Assembly: GCA_024690635.1 (NCBI GenBank) | Contig: JAILOW010000171.1 | Location: forward strand, 1-15,220 | DNA: 15,220 nucleotides | Direction: 5' to 3' | Source of the DNA: Butyrivibrio sp. | GTDB lineage: Bacteria > Bacillota_A > Clostridia > Lachnospirales > Lachnospiraceae | Shown here: piece after piece, positions 1 to 8,256 of the stretch | Layout of the letters: every line of letters begins with the position of its first letter | Position numbering within the stretch: the stretch's first letter is position 1 | Position numbers and translations under genes: made by a program | Notes under the pieces: generated by a model | Told to the model about the DNA's origin: nothing | Seen by the model: only the letters and a program-made list of their open reading frames with translations | Database searches by the model: none

Positions 1-431
1 GCATCGCTGAGCTTTCAAAAAGGATGTCAGCAAAAAAAGCCGAGATTTCCTTAAACTGCACTGAGCCGTCTGCCATTGCGGAATATTACATGGAAAGATT
101 AAGACATGAAGAGCAGGAAAAAGCGTTGCTTCTATGCCTTAACAGTCAGCTTAGGCTTATAGATGAATCTGTTTTATCGATAGGATGCGTCAGCAGTGCA
201 TATGTATCTCCAAGAGATGTTTTTATGCATGCCGTCAGAGCAGGAGCTGCTGCCATCATTTTGCTTCATAATCATCCGGGCGGGAATCCCCATCCATCAA
301 AAAGCGATGTGGAGATCACCAATAAAATAAGACAATCAGGCAATATGCTTGGGATCATATTACAAGACCACATAATCATAGGCGATAAGAGTTATTACAG
401 CTTTGCCCGGGAGGGACTTATGTGGTACTAA
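1..431 (+). CDS. radC: RadC family JAB/MPN-domain protein, 3' part
   Basis: This is the C-terminal part of a RadC/YeaG-type JAB (JAMM) domain protein, cut by the window edge. The frame is open from base 3 with residues IAELSKRMSAKK, the usual end of the RadC N-terminal helix-hairpin-helix region, so the ATG at 24 is internal and not the start. The metal-binding signature HNHPGGNPHPSKSD lies near residue 90 of the visible part and matches HxHP-x-G-x4-PSxxD, with the two His and the Asp intact. The family norm at the fifth position is Ser (HNHPSG); here it is Gly. Despite its name the family has no firmly proven role in DNA repair; a metal-dependent hydrolase role is inferred from the fold. It stands just upstream of mreB, as in many Clostridia, and its stop codon at 429-431 touches the mreB ribosome binding site, which suggests translational coupling. 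Confidence 0.93.
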   Translation, partial: IAELSKRMSAKKAEISLNCTEPSAIAEYYMERLRHEEQEKALLLCLNSQLRLIDESVLSIGCVSSAYVSPRDVFMHAVRAGAAAIILLHNHPGGNPHPSKSDVEITNKIRQSGNMLGIILQDHIIIGDKSYYSFAREGLMWY

Positions 432-436
432 GGAGG
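431..436 (+). promoter_or_regulatory. Ribosome binding site fixing the mreB start
   Basis: AGGAGG begins on the last base of the radC stop codon and lies 5 bases before a TTG at 442. It selects that TTG over the earlier in-frame TTG at 403, which lies inside radC and has no such site. Confidence 0.8.
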
Positions 437-441
437 AAGCT

Positions 442-1446
442 TTGGCTAATATATTCGGAATCGATCTTGGAACCAGCAACATCAAGATTTACAACAGAGA
501 TGATGACGGTCTTACAGTTGAAAAAAACATGATCGCCATCGAGAATAAGACTAATGTCTTTGCTTACGGCAATTCTGCATATGAAATGTATGAGAAGGCT
601 CCTGACAAGATCAAGATCTCTTATCCTTTAAACAGCGGCGTTATCGCTGATATCGAACATATGGAGATGCTTGTAAAGCTCTTTTTGACAGATCAGATGA
701 AGGGCGCTGTAAAGCCTTGCGAAGTTTATATCGCTGTACCAAAGGATGTTACGGAAGTTGAGAGAAGAGCTTTCCATGATCTTATCAACGATGCCGGTAT
801 CAAGGCGAAAAAGATCATGATGGTTAAAAAGCCTCTTGCTGACGGCCTCGGAATGAACGTTGACGTTATGAATTCACAGGGTGTTCTTGTTGTAAATGTA
901 GGCTACGATACAACAGAGATCTCAATCCTTTCTCTCAGAGGTATTGTTGTCAGCAAGCTTATCAAGGTTGGCGGCAAGAAGTTTGATGAGTCCATCAGAA
1001 ACGTTATCCGTAAGGAGTATGGTCTTCTTATCGGTGAAAAAACGTCAGAAAACGTAAAGATTTCTTTGAAAGAGCTTGAAAGAGAAGGGAAAGATGCTGT
1101 GGTTTACGGAAGAGACATTGTTACAGGGCTTCCCGTAGAAAGAAAGATACCTACAGAGCTTATAAATCAGTCTCTTCTTGAAAACTTTGATCAGATTCTT
1201 GATAACATAAAAGCAACTCTTGAGAAAACTCCTCCGGAGCTTGCTGCAGATATCTTCAAGCATGGCCTTTATCTTACAGGCGGAGCTTCACAGGTTTGTC
1301 ATCTGGCACAGAGACTTTCAAACGGTGTGGGCCTTAATGTAAATATTGCAGAAAACCCTATCGGTTCTGTTGCCATGGGCCTTTCCAAGATCATCAAGGA
1401 AGATCAGTACAAAGTCCTTGCTTATGGAATTGAAGAGGATAAATAA
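442..1446 (+). CDS. mreB: MreB family actin-like protein with altered ATPase residues
   Basis: This 334-residue protein is a full-length MreB, the bacterial actin that forms membrane-bound filaments guiding lateral wall synthesis. The start is a TTG placed by AGGAGG. Phosphate-1 loop DLGTSN (8-13), the MreB-specific TGLP segment (228-231), KTPPELAADI (262-271) and adenosine motif LTGGAS (278-283) are present. Two regions depart from the family. The usual EEP before the connect-1 helix is KKP at 129-131. The usual phosphate-2 loop DIGGGTTE is NVGYDTTE at 152-159. By alignment from memory with Thermotoga maritima MreB, Lys130 replaces Glu131, implicated in ATP hydrolysis, and Asn152 replaces the phosphate-2 Asp. 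The fold and operon place argue for a shape role, but ATP turnover may be weak or absent. mreC follows with no gap. The call of MreB is safe; its enzymology is open. Confidence 0.93.
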   Translation: MANIFGIDLGTSNIKIYNRDDDGLTVEKNMIAIENKTNVFAYGNSAYEMYEKAPDKIKISYPLNSGVIADIEHMEMLVKLFLTDQMKGAVKPCEVYIAVPKDVTEVERRAFHDLINDAGIKAKKIMMVKKPLADGLGMNVDVMNSQGVLVVNVGYDTTEISILSLRGIVVSKLIKVGGKKFDESIRNVIRKEYGLLIGEKTSENVKISLKELEREGKDAVVYGRDIVTGLPVERKIPTELINQSLLENFDQILDNIKATLEKTPPELAADIFKHGLYLTGGASQVCHLAQRLSNGVGLNVNIAENPIGSVAMGLSKIIKEDQYKVLAYGIEEDK

Positions 1447-2316
1447 ATGAGTCCCATCATTAAAAAAAGAGGAGAAGAATTTACACTTCCAAGTAAATAT
1501 CTCCTCTTTATTTTAACAATCGTATGTGTGGGTGCCATTGTGATCACCTTTAATACAAGCCTGTTTACAGGGCCGCTTAACTCTGTTACGGGTGTTTTTG
1601 TTGTACCTATTCAAAAGGGGATTACCACTGTTGGAACGTTTTTAAAGGACACAAGCGACAGACTTTCATCCATCACAAAGCTCCTTCAGGAAAATGAGGA
1701 GCTAAAGAACAAGATAGATGAACTCACCATTGAAAACACCAATCTTGAACAGGATAAATATGACCTGACTGAACTTAGGTCTTTATATGAACTTGATACC
1801 AAGTATCAACAGTACAAAAAGACAGGAGCCAGAATAATAGCTAAGGATGCCGGTAACTGGTATCACTCCTTTGTTATTGATAAAGGTTCGGATGACGGAA
1901 TCAAAATAGACATGAACGTTATCGCAGGCGGCGGCCTTGTGGGAAGGGTCATTGACGTGGGACCTGACTGGGCCAAGGTTCAGTCTATAATTGCGGATAA
2001 TGCTTCTGTCAGCGGAATGGTTCTTTCATCCTCCGACAATCTTATTGTTACGGGTGATCTTGAACTTTACAGGCAGGGTTATATCGGTTTTTCCAAGCTC
2101 GTTGATGAAGCAGACAAAGTCAGCATAGGAGATAAGATAGTTACTTCGAATATCAGTGATAAATATCTCCCCGGCATTCTCATCGGTTACATATCAACAA
2201 TTGATGATGATTCCAACAATCTGACTAAATCCGGAAGGCTTACTCCTGCCGTTGATTTTGAGCATATGAATGTAGTTTTGGTTATCATGGAGCAAAAAAA
2301 GAACACGGATCATTAA
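1447..2316 (+). CDS. mreC: Rod shape-determining protein MreC
   Basis: This 289-residue protein has the MreC layout: a short cytoplasmic N-terminus, one membrane helix at about residues 18-35, an extracytoplasmic coiled coil at about 76-112 (LLQENEELKNKIDELTIEN), and a beta-rich domain from about 125 to the end, including a Gly-rich stretch at 160-167 (AGGGLVGR) typical of the family. MreC bridges MreB filaments and the periplasmic part of PBP2 and is thought to activate PBP2-RodA. The ATG follows the mreB stop directly (TAAATG), with an AGAGG ribosome binding site inside the end of mreB, so the pair is probably translationally coupled. Length is normal and nothing is missing. Confidence 0.95.
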   Translation: MSPIIKKRGEEFTLPSKYLLFILTIVCVGAIVITFNTSLFTGPLNSVTGVFVVPIQKGITTVGTFLKDTSDRLSSITKLLQENEELKNKIDELTIENTNLEQDKYDLTELRSLYELDTKYQQYKKTGARIIAKDAGNWYHSFVIDKGSDDGIKIDMNVIAGGGLVGRVIDVGPDWAKVQSIIADNASVSGMVLSSSDNLIVTGDLELYRQGYIGFSKLVDEADKVSIGDKIVTSNISDKYLPGILIGYISTIDDDSNNLTKSGRLTPAVDFEHMNVVLVIMEQKKNTDH

Positions 2317-2321
2317 CTGTT

Positions 2322-2846
2322 ATGAATTTTAGAAGATTACTTGCAAACTTCATATTTGTTGTCATGTCCTTTGTTCTTCAGTCCACTGTCTTTAGGGCCA
2401 TGGATTTTGGAGGTGTTGTTCCTAATCTTATGATCATAATTACAGCATCCTCAGCATTTATCAAAGGAGACAGAACAGGGCTTCTTATCGGCTTTTTCAG
2501 TGGCCTTCTGGTGGATATTTTCTTTGGTTCATATATTGGATTTTTTGCCCTTATCTACATGTACATTGGTTTTGTTGTAGGTAAGCTTCATGAGATCTTT
2601 TTCTCACAGAACATGGCAATACCTATCGTGGTCATAGCTCTTTCGGATCTTCTTTTCGGATTTGTATGTTATGTTCTTATGTTTCTTTTCAGAACCAAGT
2701 TTGATATCGGATATTACATGATGAATATCATCGTTCCGGAGATGGTTTATACCTGTCTGGTTTCGATTTTTTATTACCCTTTGATCCTGTACGTAAACAA
2801 CGGAATTGATGAAAGGGAACAAAGGAGCGCAAAGAAGTTTGTTTAA
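2322..2846 (+). CDS. mreD: Rod shape-determining protein MreD
   Basis: This 174-residue protein is almost entirely hydrophobic, with five or six predicted membrane helices (first at about residues 8-24). It carries the segment GLLIGFFSGLLVDIFFG, typical of MreD, at about residues 51-67. MreD is an integral membrane partner of MreC in the elongation complex; its biochemical role is not settled. The ATG at 2322 lies 5 bp after mreC and has no clear ribosome binding site, so its translation probably depends on coupling to mreC. The 3' end overlaps the start of the PBP2 gene. Confidence 0.93.
   Translation: MNFRRLLANFIFVVMSFVLQSTVFRAMDFGGVVPNLMIIITASSAFIKGDRTGLLIGFFSGLLVDIFFGSYIGFFALIYMYIGFVVGKLHEIFFSQNMAIPIVVIALSDLLFGFVCYVLMFLFRTKFDIGYYMMNIIVPEMVYTCLVSIFYYPLILYVNNGIDEREQRSAKKFV
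2821..2827 (+). promoter_or_regulatory. Ribosome binding site for the PBP2 gene
   Basis: AAAGGAG lies 11 bases before a TTG at 2839 and supports that start. The alternative ATG at 2809 has no comparable site upstream and would place this sequence inside the coding region. The spacing is somewhat long, so the choice is not firm. Confidence 0.5.
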
Positions 2847-5697
2847 TAATTTCAAGGAATATGTCATTAAGTTCATAACTTCAAGAGCGGTGATCATTTC
2901 CGGTGTTCTTACGGTTCTTGCCTGTATCATGATATACAGGTTTTTTTCGCTGCAGATTATACAGGGTGAATATTATCTTGATGTATTTAAGCTAAGGATC
3001 AAAAAGGAAAAGACCATTGCTGCTGCAAGAGGAAATATCTATGACAGAAACGGCAATCTCCTTGCCTATAATGAGCTTGCCAATTCCGTTACCATCGAGG
3101 ATGTGTTTAAATCAGGATCTTCCAAGAACAGTGATATCAACGAGGTTTTGGATAATCTTATATCCATAATCGAGAGAAACGGTGACAGCGTGGATCAGGA
3201 TTTTAACATAATCATTTCAGACTCCGGCAATTATGAATTTACTGTTGAGGATAATCAATTGCAGCGATTCCTTGCGGATGTTTACGGTTATTCTTCGGTA
3301 AATGACCTTAAATACGAGGAAAAGATAAAGACAGCCGCAGAGGTTGTCGAGGATCTATGCAAGACCTTTAAGATCGGCGCCCTTGAAAAAGAAGGGGATT
3401 CTTCCAGCTTTGTTCCCGGAAAGGGATATACCCGTGACAGAGCTCTTAAAATCCTGACTGTCAGATACAACATGAATCAGAACAGTTATCAGAAGTACAT
3501 CGATACAACCGTTGCTTCTGACGTATGCGAGCAGACTGTTGCCGATGTTATGGAAAACGCTGATATTCTAAAGGGTGTTTCCATTGAAGAAAGCACCGCC
3601 AGAAAATATGTTGATGCCAAGTATTTTTCTCAGCTACTTGGTTATACGGGAAAGATCTCCGAGGATGAGCTTGCAACGCTGCAGCTTACGGATTCCAAGT
3701 ACGGTCTTAATGATACTGTAGGTAAATCCGGTATTGAGCAGTCCATGGAGAGCGTTCTTCAGGGCACCAAAGGCTCTGAGACGGTCTATGTTGATAATAC
3801 AGGTCAGGTTATTGAGACCAGTAATTACGTGGATTCTGTCGCAGGTAATGATGTTTATCTTACTATCGACAAGGATCTTACAGAAGCTCTTTATAATATT
3901 ATCGAGCAGTCCCTTGCGGGAATTCTTGTTTCAAAGATTCAAAATGTTAAGACATATACCTATACTGCAACTTCCAGCTCCAGCAATATCGTAATACCCA
4001 TATATGATGTTTATTACGCGATATTTGACAATGAAGTTGTGGATGTGGATCATTTCAAGGAAAAGGATGCAAAGGAAAACGAAAAAGCTGTATATGAGCA
4101 GTTTGTTTCCAAAAATGCAGGTGTTCTTGAAGAGCTTGAGCTAGAGCTGAATGAAAAGCATACAAGCTACGACAAGCTTTCCAAGGAATATCAGTGGTAC
4201 ATGAGTCATATAGCTGCAATGCTGTATTCTGACGGCATTATTAATTCCGATCTTGTGGACAGAGAAGATCCCATGTATATTGCCTGGACTACGGATGAGA
4301 CTATTTCACTTGCCGAATATCTCAAATATACCATAGCAATGAACTGGATAGATGTTTCCAAGCTCAGCATAGAAAACCAGTACGCAGATTCCGAGGAAAT
4401 TTTTAGGCAGATAGTTAAGTACGTTAAAAATTCACTGTCTGAGGACAAAGAATTTCAAAAAAGGCTGTATAAATATCTTTTGCTGGACGGATATGTATCA
4501 GGTGCCAATGTATGTAATATCCTTCTTGAGCAGGATGCCATAACTATGGACGAAGAAGAGAGAAGCCTTTGGGAGAGAGGAGGAGAATCTGCTTACAACT
4601 TTATGGTAAACAGGATTTCCAATCTTGAGATCACTCCGGCTCAGCTTGCTCTTGACCCCTGCACAGGTTCCATGGTTGTTACCGATGTTAATTCCGGAGA
4701 TGTACTGGCTCTTGTCACATATCCCGGTTATGACAATAACAAAATGGCTAACGGAGTTGATGCCAAATATTATGCGAAGCTTAGAAGCGATAACTCCAAT
4801 CCTCTTTATAACTATGCAACTCAGCAAAAGACAGCGCCCGGATCTACCTTCAAGATGGTTTCATCTACAGCAGGTCTTATGGAGGGCGTTATAAATACCG
4901 ATTCTGTTATCTACTGCGGCGGTCAGTTTGACAAGCTGGACGTTCCTCCCAAATGCTGGATCTATCCAAGAGGACACGGAGGACTTAACGTAACAGGAGG
5001 AATCAGAAACTCCTGCAACGTCTTTTTCTATGAAGTGGGTTACAGGCTTGGCCTTGTGGGGAATACCTATTCTCCAGATATCGGTCTTCAAAAGCTTGCT
5101 ACCTACGCTGATATGTACGGACTTACTGAAAAATCAGGTATAGAGATCGCTGAATCCGAGCCTCAGATATCCGATCAGGACGCGGTCCGTTCAGCCATTG
5201 GTCAGGGTTCACATTCCTATACAACTGTGGGACTTGCAAGATATGTTACAACAGTGGCAAACAGCGGAACCTGCTATGACCTTACGCTTATTGACAAGAC
5301 TACTGATTCCAACGGTAATATCCTTCAGGATTACAGCGCTAAGGTGCGAAATACTGTTGATATGCCTCAGTCTTACTGGAATGCTATCCATACCGGAATG
5401 AGACAGGTTATTCAGGATAAGTCATATTATGCAAATCTTGGTGTGACTGTTGCCGGCAAAACAGGAACGGCGCAGGAGTCCAAATCAAGACCCAACCATT
5501 CGCTTTTTGTGTGCTATGCGCCTTATGAGCAGCCTGAAATAGCCATTGCCACCAGAATAGCTTATGGCTATACATCAAGTTATGCAGCTCAGATCACAAA
5601 GGAAGCTCTTACTTATTACTTTGAACTTAAAGATGAAGACGAGATCCTTTCAGGTACTGCGCAGACTCTTCAGGACGGCGCCGCTAACGCCGATTAA
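2839..5697 (+). CDS. mrdA: Class B penicillin-binding protein 2, oversized
   Basis: This is the D,D-transpeptidase that crosslinks peptidoglycan during elongation, partner of RodA. With the TTG start it is 952 residues; an ATG at 2809 would add 10. A single membrane anchor lies at about 16-34, then the PBP dimer-domain motif RGNIYDRNG (64-72). The transpeptidase motifs are complete: STFK at 669-672 (nucleophile Ser669), SCN at 725-727 and KTG at 874-876. Usual PBP2 proteins have about 600-720 residues. The excess lies mainly between VYLTIDKDLTEAL (about 339-351) and PCTGSMVVTDVNSGDVLAL (about 607-625), segments that adjoin in ordinary class B proteins. The insert of about 230-250 residues is acidic, mostly helical in character and has no catalytic motif I recognise. 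The gene overlaps mreD by 8 bp and precedes rodA by 8 bp. Large PBP2 forms are, from memory, frequent in Lachnospiraceae. Confidence 0.93.
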   Translation: MFNNFKEYVIKFITSRAVIISGVLTVLACIMIYRFFSLQIIQGEYYLDVFKLRIKKEKTIAAARGNIYDRNGNLLAYNELANSVTIEDVFKSGSSKNSDINEVLDNLISIIERNGDSVDQDFNIIISDSGNYEFTVEDNQLQRFLADVYGYSSVNDLKYEEKIKTAAEVVEDLCKTFKIGALEKEGDSSSFVPGKGYTRDRALKILTVRYNMNQNSYQKYIDTTVASDVCEQTVADVMENADILKGVSIEESTARKYVDAKYFSQLLGYTGKISEDELATLQLTDSKYGLNDTVGKSGIEQSMESVLQGTKGSETVYVDNTGQVIETSNYVDSVAGNDVYLTIDKDLTEALYNIIEQSLAGILVSKIQNVKTYTYTATSSSSNIVIPIYDVYYAIFDNEVVDVDHFKEKDAKENEKAVYEQFVSKNAGVLEELELELNEKHTSYDKLSKEYQWYMSHIAAMLYSDGIINSDLVDREDPMYIAWTTDETISLAEYLKYTIAMNWIDVSKLSIENQYADSEEIFRQIVKYVKNSLSEDKEFQKRLYKYLLLDGYVSGANVCNILLEQDAITMDEEERSLWERGGESAYNFMVNRISNLEITPAQLALDPCTGSMVVTDVNSGDVLALVTYPGYDNNKMANGVDAKYYAKLRSDNSNPLYNYATQQKTAPGSTFKMVSSTAGLMEGVINTDSVIYCGGQFDKLDVPPKCWIYPRGHGGLNVTGGIRNSCNVFFYEVGYRLGLVGNTYSPDIGLQKLATYADMYGLTEKSGIEIAESEPQISDQDAVRSAIGQGSHSYTTVGLARYVTTVANSGTCYDLTLIDKTTDSNGNILQDYSAKVRNTVDMPQSYWNAIHTGMRQVIQDKSYYANLGVTVAGKTGTAQESKSRPNHSLFVCYAPYEQPEIAIATRIAYGYTSSYAAQITKEALTYYFELKDEDEILSGTAQTLQDGAANAD

Positions 5698-5705
5698 GGT
5701 AAAAA

Positions 5706-6836
5706 ATGAAATTTCTTAAGAAATACAAAATTACAAATTATGATTTTGCTCTGGTCCTTATGGTTGTCGGTCTGACTATTATCGGTATCATGGCCATCAG
5801 TTCTGCCAATCCCGGATATAAAAACAAGCAGATAGCCGGACTTGTTTTCGGCATGTTTATGATGGTCGGACTGTCACTTTTGGACTATAACTTCTTCATA
5901 AAATTCAACTGGATACTGTATCTTTTGAACATCGGACTTTTGGGGCTTGTAATATCTCCTTTGGGTAGTTCCACCAATGGTGCCCAAAGATGGATAAACC
6001 TCTTTGGAGTAAGGTTTCAGCCCTCAGAAACGGCTAAAATTTTATTGATTTTATTTTTTGCTCAGTTTATTATGAAATATAAGGATAAAGTTAAGTCTTT
6101 AGGCTTTATCATTATATGTCTTGCACTTTTATCCGTGCCTTTGGCGCTGATTGCTTCACAGCCCGATCTGTCCACATGTATCATGATAATGGTGATCTTT
6201 TCTGCTATCATTTTTGTGGCGGGAATTAACTGGAAAATAGTTATAGCAGTTCTCGGAGTTTCGATTCCTGCTGTTTTATTTATTATTTACAGTGCGATTC
6301 AGGGCGACAGCAGTATTCTTCACGATTACCAGCAGCGTCGTATACTAGCCTGGCTTCATCCTGAGGAATATGCCAATGCAGAAGCATATCAGACACTGAA
6401 TTCCATGATGGCTATAGGATCAGGCCAGCTATATGGCAAGGGTTACAATACCAATGAGATCAGCTCTGTTTTAAATGGCGGTTTCATTTCAGAATCCCAG
6501 ACGGACTTTATTTTTACCGTTATCGGAGAAGAGTTTGGATTTGTTGGAGCTTGTCTTGTTGTGGTTCTTCTTTTGGTCATATCCGTCAGATGCTTTATGA
6601 TATCTCTTGGAGCAAGGAACAAAGCCGGAGAGATAATTGCTGCCGGAGTGGGCGCATGGATCGGTTTTCAGGGCTTTATGAATATCGGTGTTGCAACAGG
6701 TGTAGTTCCAAACACCGGGATCCCGCTTCCTTTTGTTAGCTACGGACTTACGTCTCTTATAAGCGCATATGTAGGAATCGGATTTGTTTTGAATGTTAGA
6801 CTTCAGGGTAACAAATACTTTTCGGGGAGGTTATAA
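5706..6836 (+). CDS. rodA: Peptidoglycan glycosyltransferase RodA (SEDS family)
   Basis: This 376-residue protein with about ten membrane helices belongs to the SEDS family (FtsW/RodA/SpoVE), which polymerises lipid II into glycan strands. Family landmarks seen are NGAQRWINL (91-99), QPSETAK (105-111), SQPDLST (151-157), the extracellular loop [16 protein letters not shown] (263-278) holding the catalytic Asp (Asp267), and [16 protein letters not shown] (332-347). A RodA role, rather than FtsW, is inferred from its position after the PBP2 gene in an mre operon. The start is well placed: TAAGG at the end of the PBP2 gene lies about 6 bases before the ATG. Relatives often have minC, minD and minE before rodA; there is no room for them here. 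Confidence 0.95.
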   Translation: MKFLKKYKITNYDFALVLMVVGLTIIGIMAISSANPGYKNKQIAGLVFGMFMMVGLSLLDYNFFIKFNWILYLLNIGLLGLVISPLGSSTNGAQRWINLFGVRFQPSETAKILLILFFAQFIMKYKDKVKSLGFIIICLALLSVPLALIASQPDLSTCIMIMVIFSAIIFVAGINWKIVIAVLGVSIPAVLFIIYSAIQGDSSILHDYQQRRILAWLHPEEYANAEAYQTLNSMMAIGSGQLYGKGYNTNEISSVLNGGFISESQTDFIFTVIGEEFGFVGACLVVVLLLVISVRCFMISLGARNKAGEIIAAGVGAWIGFQGFMNIGVATGVVPNTGIPLPFVSYGLTSLISAYVGIGFVLNVRLQGNKYFSGRL

Positions 6837-6841
6837 GGGTA

Positions 6842-7237
6842 ATGAATATCGCACTTATAGCACATGATGCAAAAAAGAAACTCATGCAGAACTTCTGCAT
6901 AGCATATAGAGGGATTCTCAGTAAAAACGATCTCTTTGCAACAGGTACCACAGGAAGGCTTATTGAAGAGGTTACCAATCTTTCTGTGCACAAATATCTT
7001 GCAGGACACCTTGGCGGTGCTCAGCAGATCGGTGCCGCAATTGAGCATAATGAGATCGACCTTGTTATCTTTTTAAGAGATCCCCTTACAGTAAAATCAC
7101 ATGAGCCTGATGTGAATAACGTTATGACTCTTTGCGATATGCACAATATCCCTGTCGCCACAAATTTAGCATCGGCAGAACTTCTCATTAAATCACTTGA
7201 CAGAGGAGACCTTGAGTGGCGTGAAATGTATAAATAA
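6842..7237 (+). CDS. mgsA: Methylglyoxal synthase homologue lacking the catalytic Asp
   Basis: This 131-residue protein aligns along its whole length with methylglyoxal synthase, which converts dihydroxyacetone phosphate to methylglyoxal and phosphate. Seen are the N-terminal [10 protein letters not shown] (3-12), phosphate-binding ATGTTG (33-38), RDPL (79-82), HEPD (87-90) and NIPVATN (102-108). The segment that reads SGPxGGDQQ in active enzymes is AGHLGGAQQ at 54-62. Ala60 therefore stands at the Asp71 position of the E. coli enzyme, identified as the catalytic base, and His56 replaces a conserved Pro. The other active-site residues (His8, Asp9, Lys12, Asp80, His87, Asp90) remain. It starts 5 bp after rodA and overlaps the next gene. 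rodA-mgsA adjacency is common in Clostridia. It may be inactive, altered in chemistry, or a DHAP/phosphate-binding regulator; this is inference. The mgsA symbol marks homology only. Confidence 0.9.
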   Translation: MNIALIAHDAKKKLMQNFCIAYRGILSKNDLFATGTTGRLIEEVTNLSVHKYLAGHLGGAQQIGAAIEHNEIDLVIFLRDPLTVKSHEPDVNNVMTLCDMHNIPVATNLASAELLIKSLDRGDLEWREMYK

Positions 7238-8186
7238 CAGGTATGTTTCCATATTATTGATCTTAATATCCCTGATCAGTCTTACAGGATGCGCAGGGCT
7301 GTCTTATTCTGCTAAATATGAGATAGAGGCGCCTCTTGAAGATGACAGGGACATTCTTTTTTATCCCACTTTTGCATCTGATCTTTGCGTTGCAGACGCG
7401 GATATTACCGAGGCTGAGCTTGGAATTTCAGAAACTGTCAGCGCCGGTCTTTTTGACCTGACAAAAAAAGAGACTCTCTATGCCAAAAACGTAAACGAGA
7501 GGGTATTACCTGCCAGCCTTACCAAGGTTATGACTGCCTATGTTGCGCTTAAATACGGAAGTCTGGATCAGGTGCTTGTGGCAGGTTCAGACGTTTATGT
7601 TAATGAGAGCGGAGCGCAGAAGATCAACCTGAAAGAAGGGGATCGCATGACTCTTGATCAGGCTCTCAGGATCCTTTTGATCTATTCTGCCAATGATGTG
7701 GCAAATCTCATAGCTTCCAATATTTCATCTTCAATAGATGAGTTTGTTGAGCTTATGAATTCAGAGGCAAAAAAGATCGGTGCAACCAATTCCCATTTTG
7801 CCAACCCCCATGGACTTACTGCTGATGAGCACTACGTTACAGCTTATGATATGTATCTGATATTCAACGCAGCCATGCAGTATGACATATTCAGTGAGAT
7901 CATAAACATGAACGAGTACAGTACCAGTTATCTTGATGCTACCGGAACGTCCAAGGATGTGTCCATAGCAAGTACCAACGGCTATATCCGCGGCGACAGA
8001 CAGCAGCCTTCGGGAGTCACTGTAATAGGTGGTAAAACCGGTACCACCCAGGCGGCCGGTCACTGCCTTATCCTGCTTGCGAGAGACGTTTCCGGAAATC
8101 CTTATATCGCAGTAATCATGCGGGATACAGACAGCGGAACACTGTACAATGACATGTCAGAATTACTAAACGAAATAGTGAATTGA
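7221..8186 (+). CDS. Lipoprotein D-alanyl-D-alanine carboxypeptidase (PBP5/DacF type)
   Basis: This is a low-molecular-weight penicillin-binding protein (peptidase family S11) that would remove the terminal D-Ala from stem peptides outside the membrane. The chosen GTG start gives 321 residues; AGAGGAG lies 12 bases upstream, and earlier TTG codons at 7197 and 7212 are alternatives inside mgsA. The N-terminus has a hydrophobic stretch ending in lipobox LTGC, with Cys24 as the predicted lipidated residue. Active-site motifs are SLTK at 99-102, SAN at 156-158 and KTG at 272-274. The protein ends about 47 residues after KTG, so it lacks the C-terminal beta domain found in PBP5 and DacF (usually 380-440 residues). 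It overlaps mgsA by 17 bp and is the last gene of the elongation operon. I leave the symbol blank because several dac paralogues are possible. Confidence 0.9.
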   Translation: MKCINNRYVSILLILISLISLTGCAGLSYSAKYEIEAPLEDDRDILFYPTFASDLCVADADITEAELGISETVSAGLFDLTKKETLYAKNVNERVLPASLTKVMTAYVALKYGSLDQVLVAGSDVYVNESGAQKINLKEGDRMTLDQALRILLIYSANDVANLIASNISSSIDEFVELMNSEAKKIGATNSHFANPHGLTADEHYVTAYDMYLIFNAAMQYDIFSEIINMNEYSTSYLDATGTSKDVSIASTNGYIRGDRQQPSGVTVIGGKTGTTQAAGHCLILLARDVSGNPYIAVIMRDTDSGTLYNDMSELLNEIVN

Positions 8187-8188
8187 TG

Positions 8189-8217
8189 TTGTCTTTTAAT
8201 GCCTAATAATTTATAAT
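8189..8217 (+). promoter_or_regulatory. Sigma-A-type promoter for the P-loop gene
   Basis: TTGTCT at 8189-8194 and TATAAT at 8212-8217 are separated by 17 bases. The -10 box is perfect and the -35 matches four of six. Transcription would start near 8224, about 33 bases before the next start codon. It lies in the AT-rich gap after the elongation operon; I see no terminator there, so read-through from upstream is also possible. Confidence 0.65.
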
Positions 8218-8256
8218 TAATTCATCAAATATTTCTACTTGCAGGAGGGTATGCCA

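Noticed and set aside
403..441. Longer mreB start at TTG 403
   Set aside because: It lies inside radC, has no ribosome binding site, and adds residues unlike the MreB N-terminus; TTG 442 has AGGAGG at the right distance.
4206..4827. Opposite-strand open frames in the PBP2 insert
   Set aside because: I considered whether the insert hides another gene, but the + frame is continuous from membrane anchor to KTG, and the antisense frames have no start signals or recognisable motifs.
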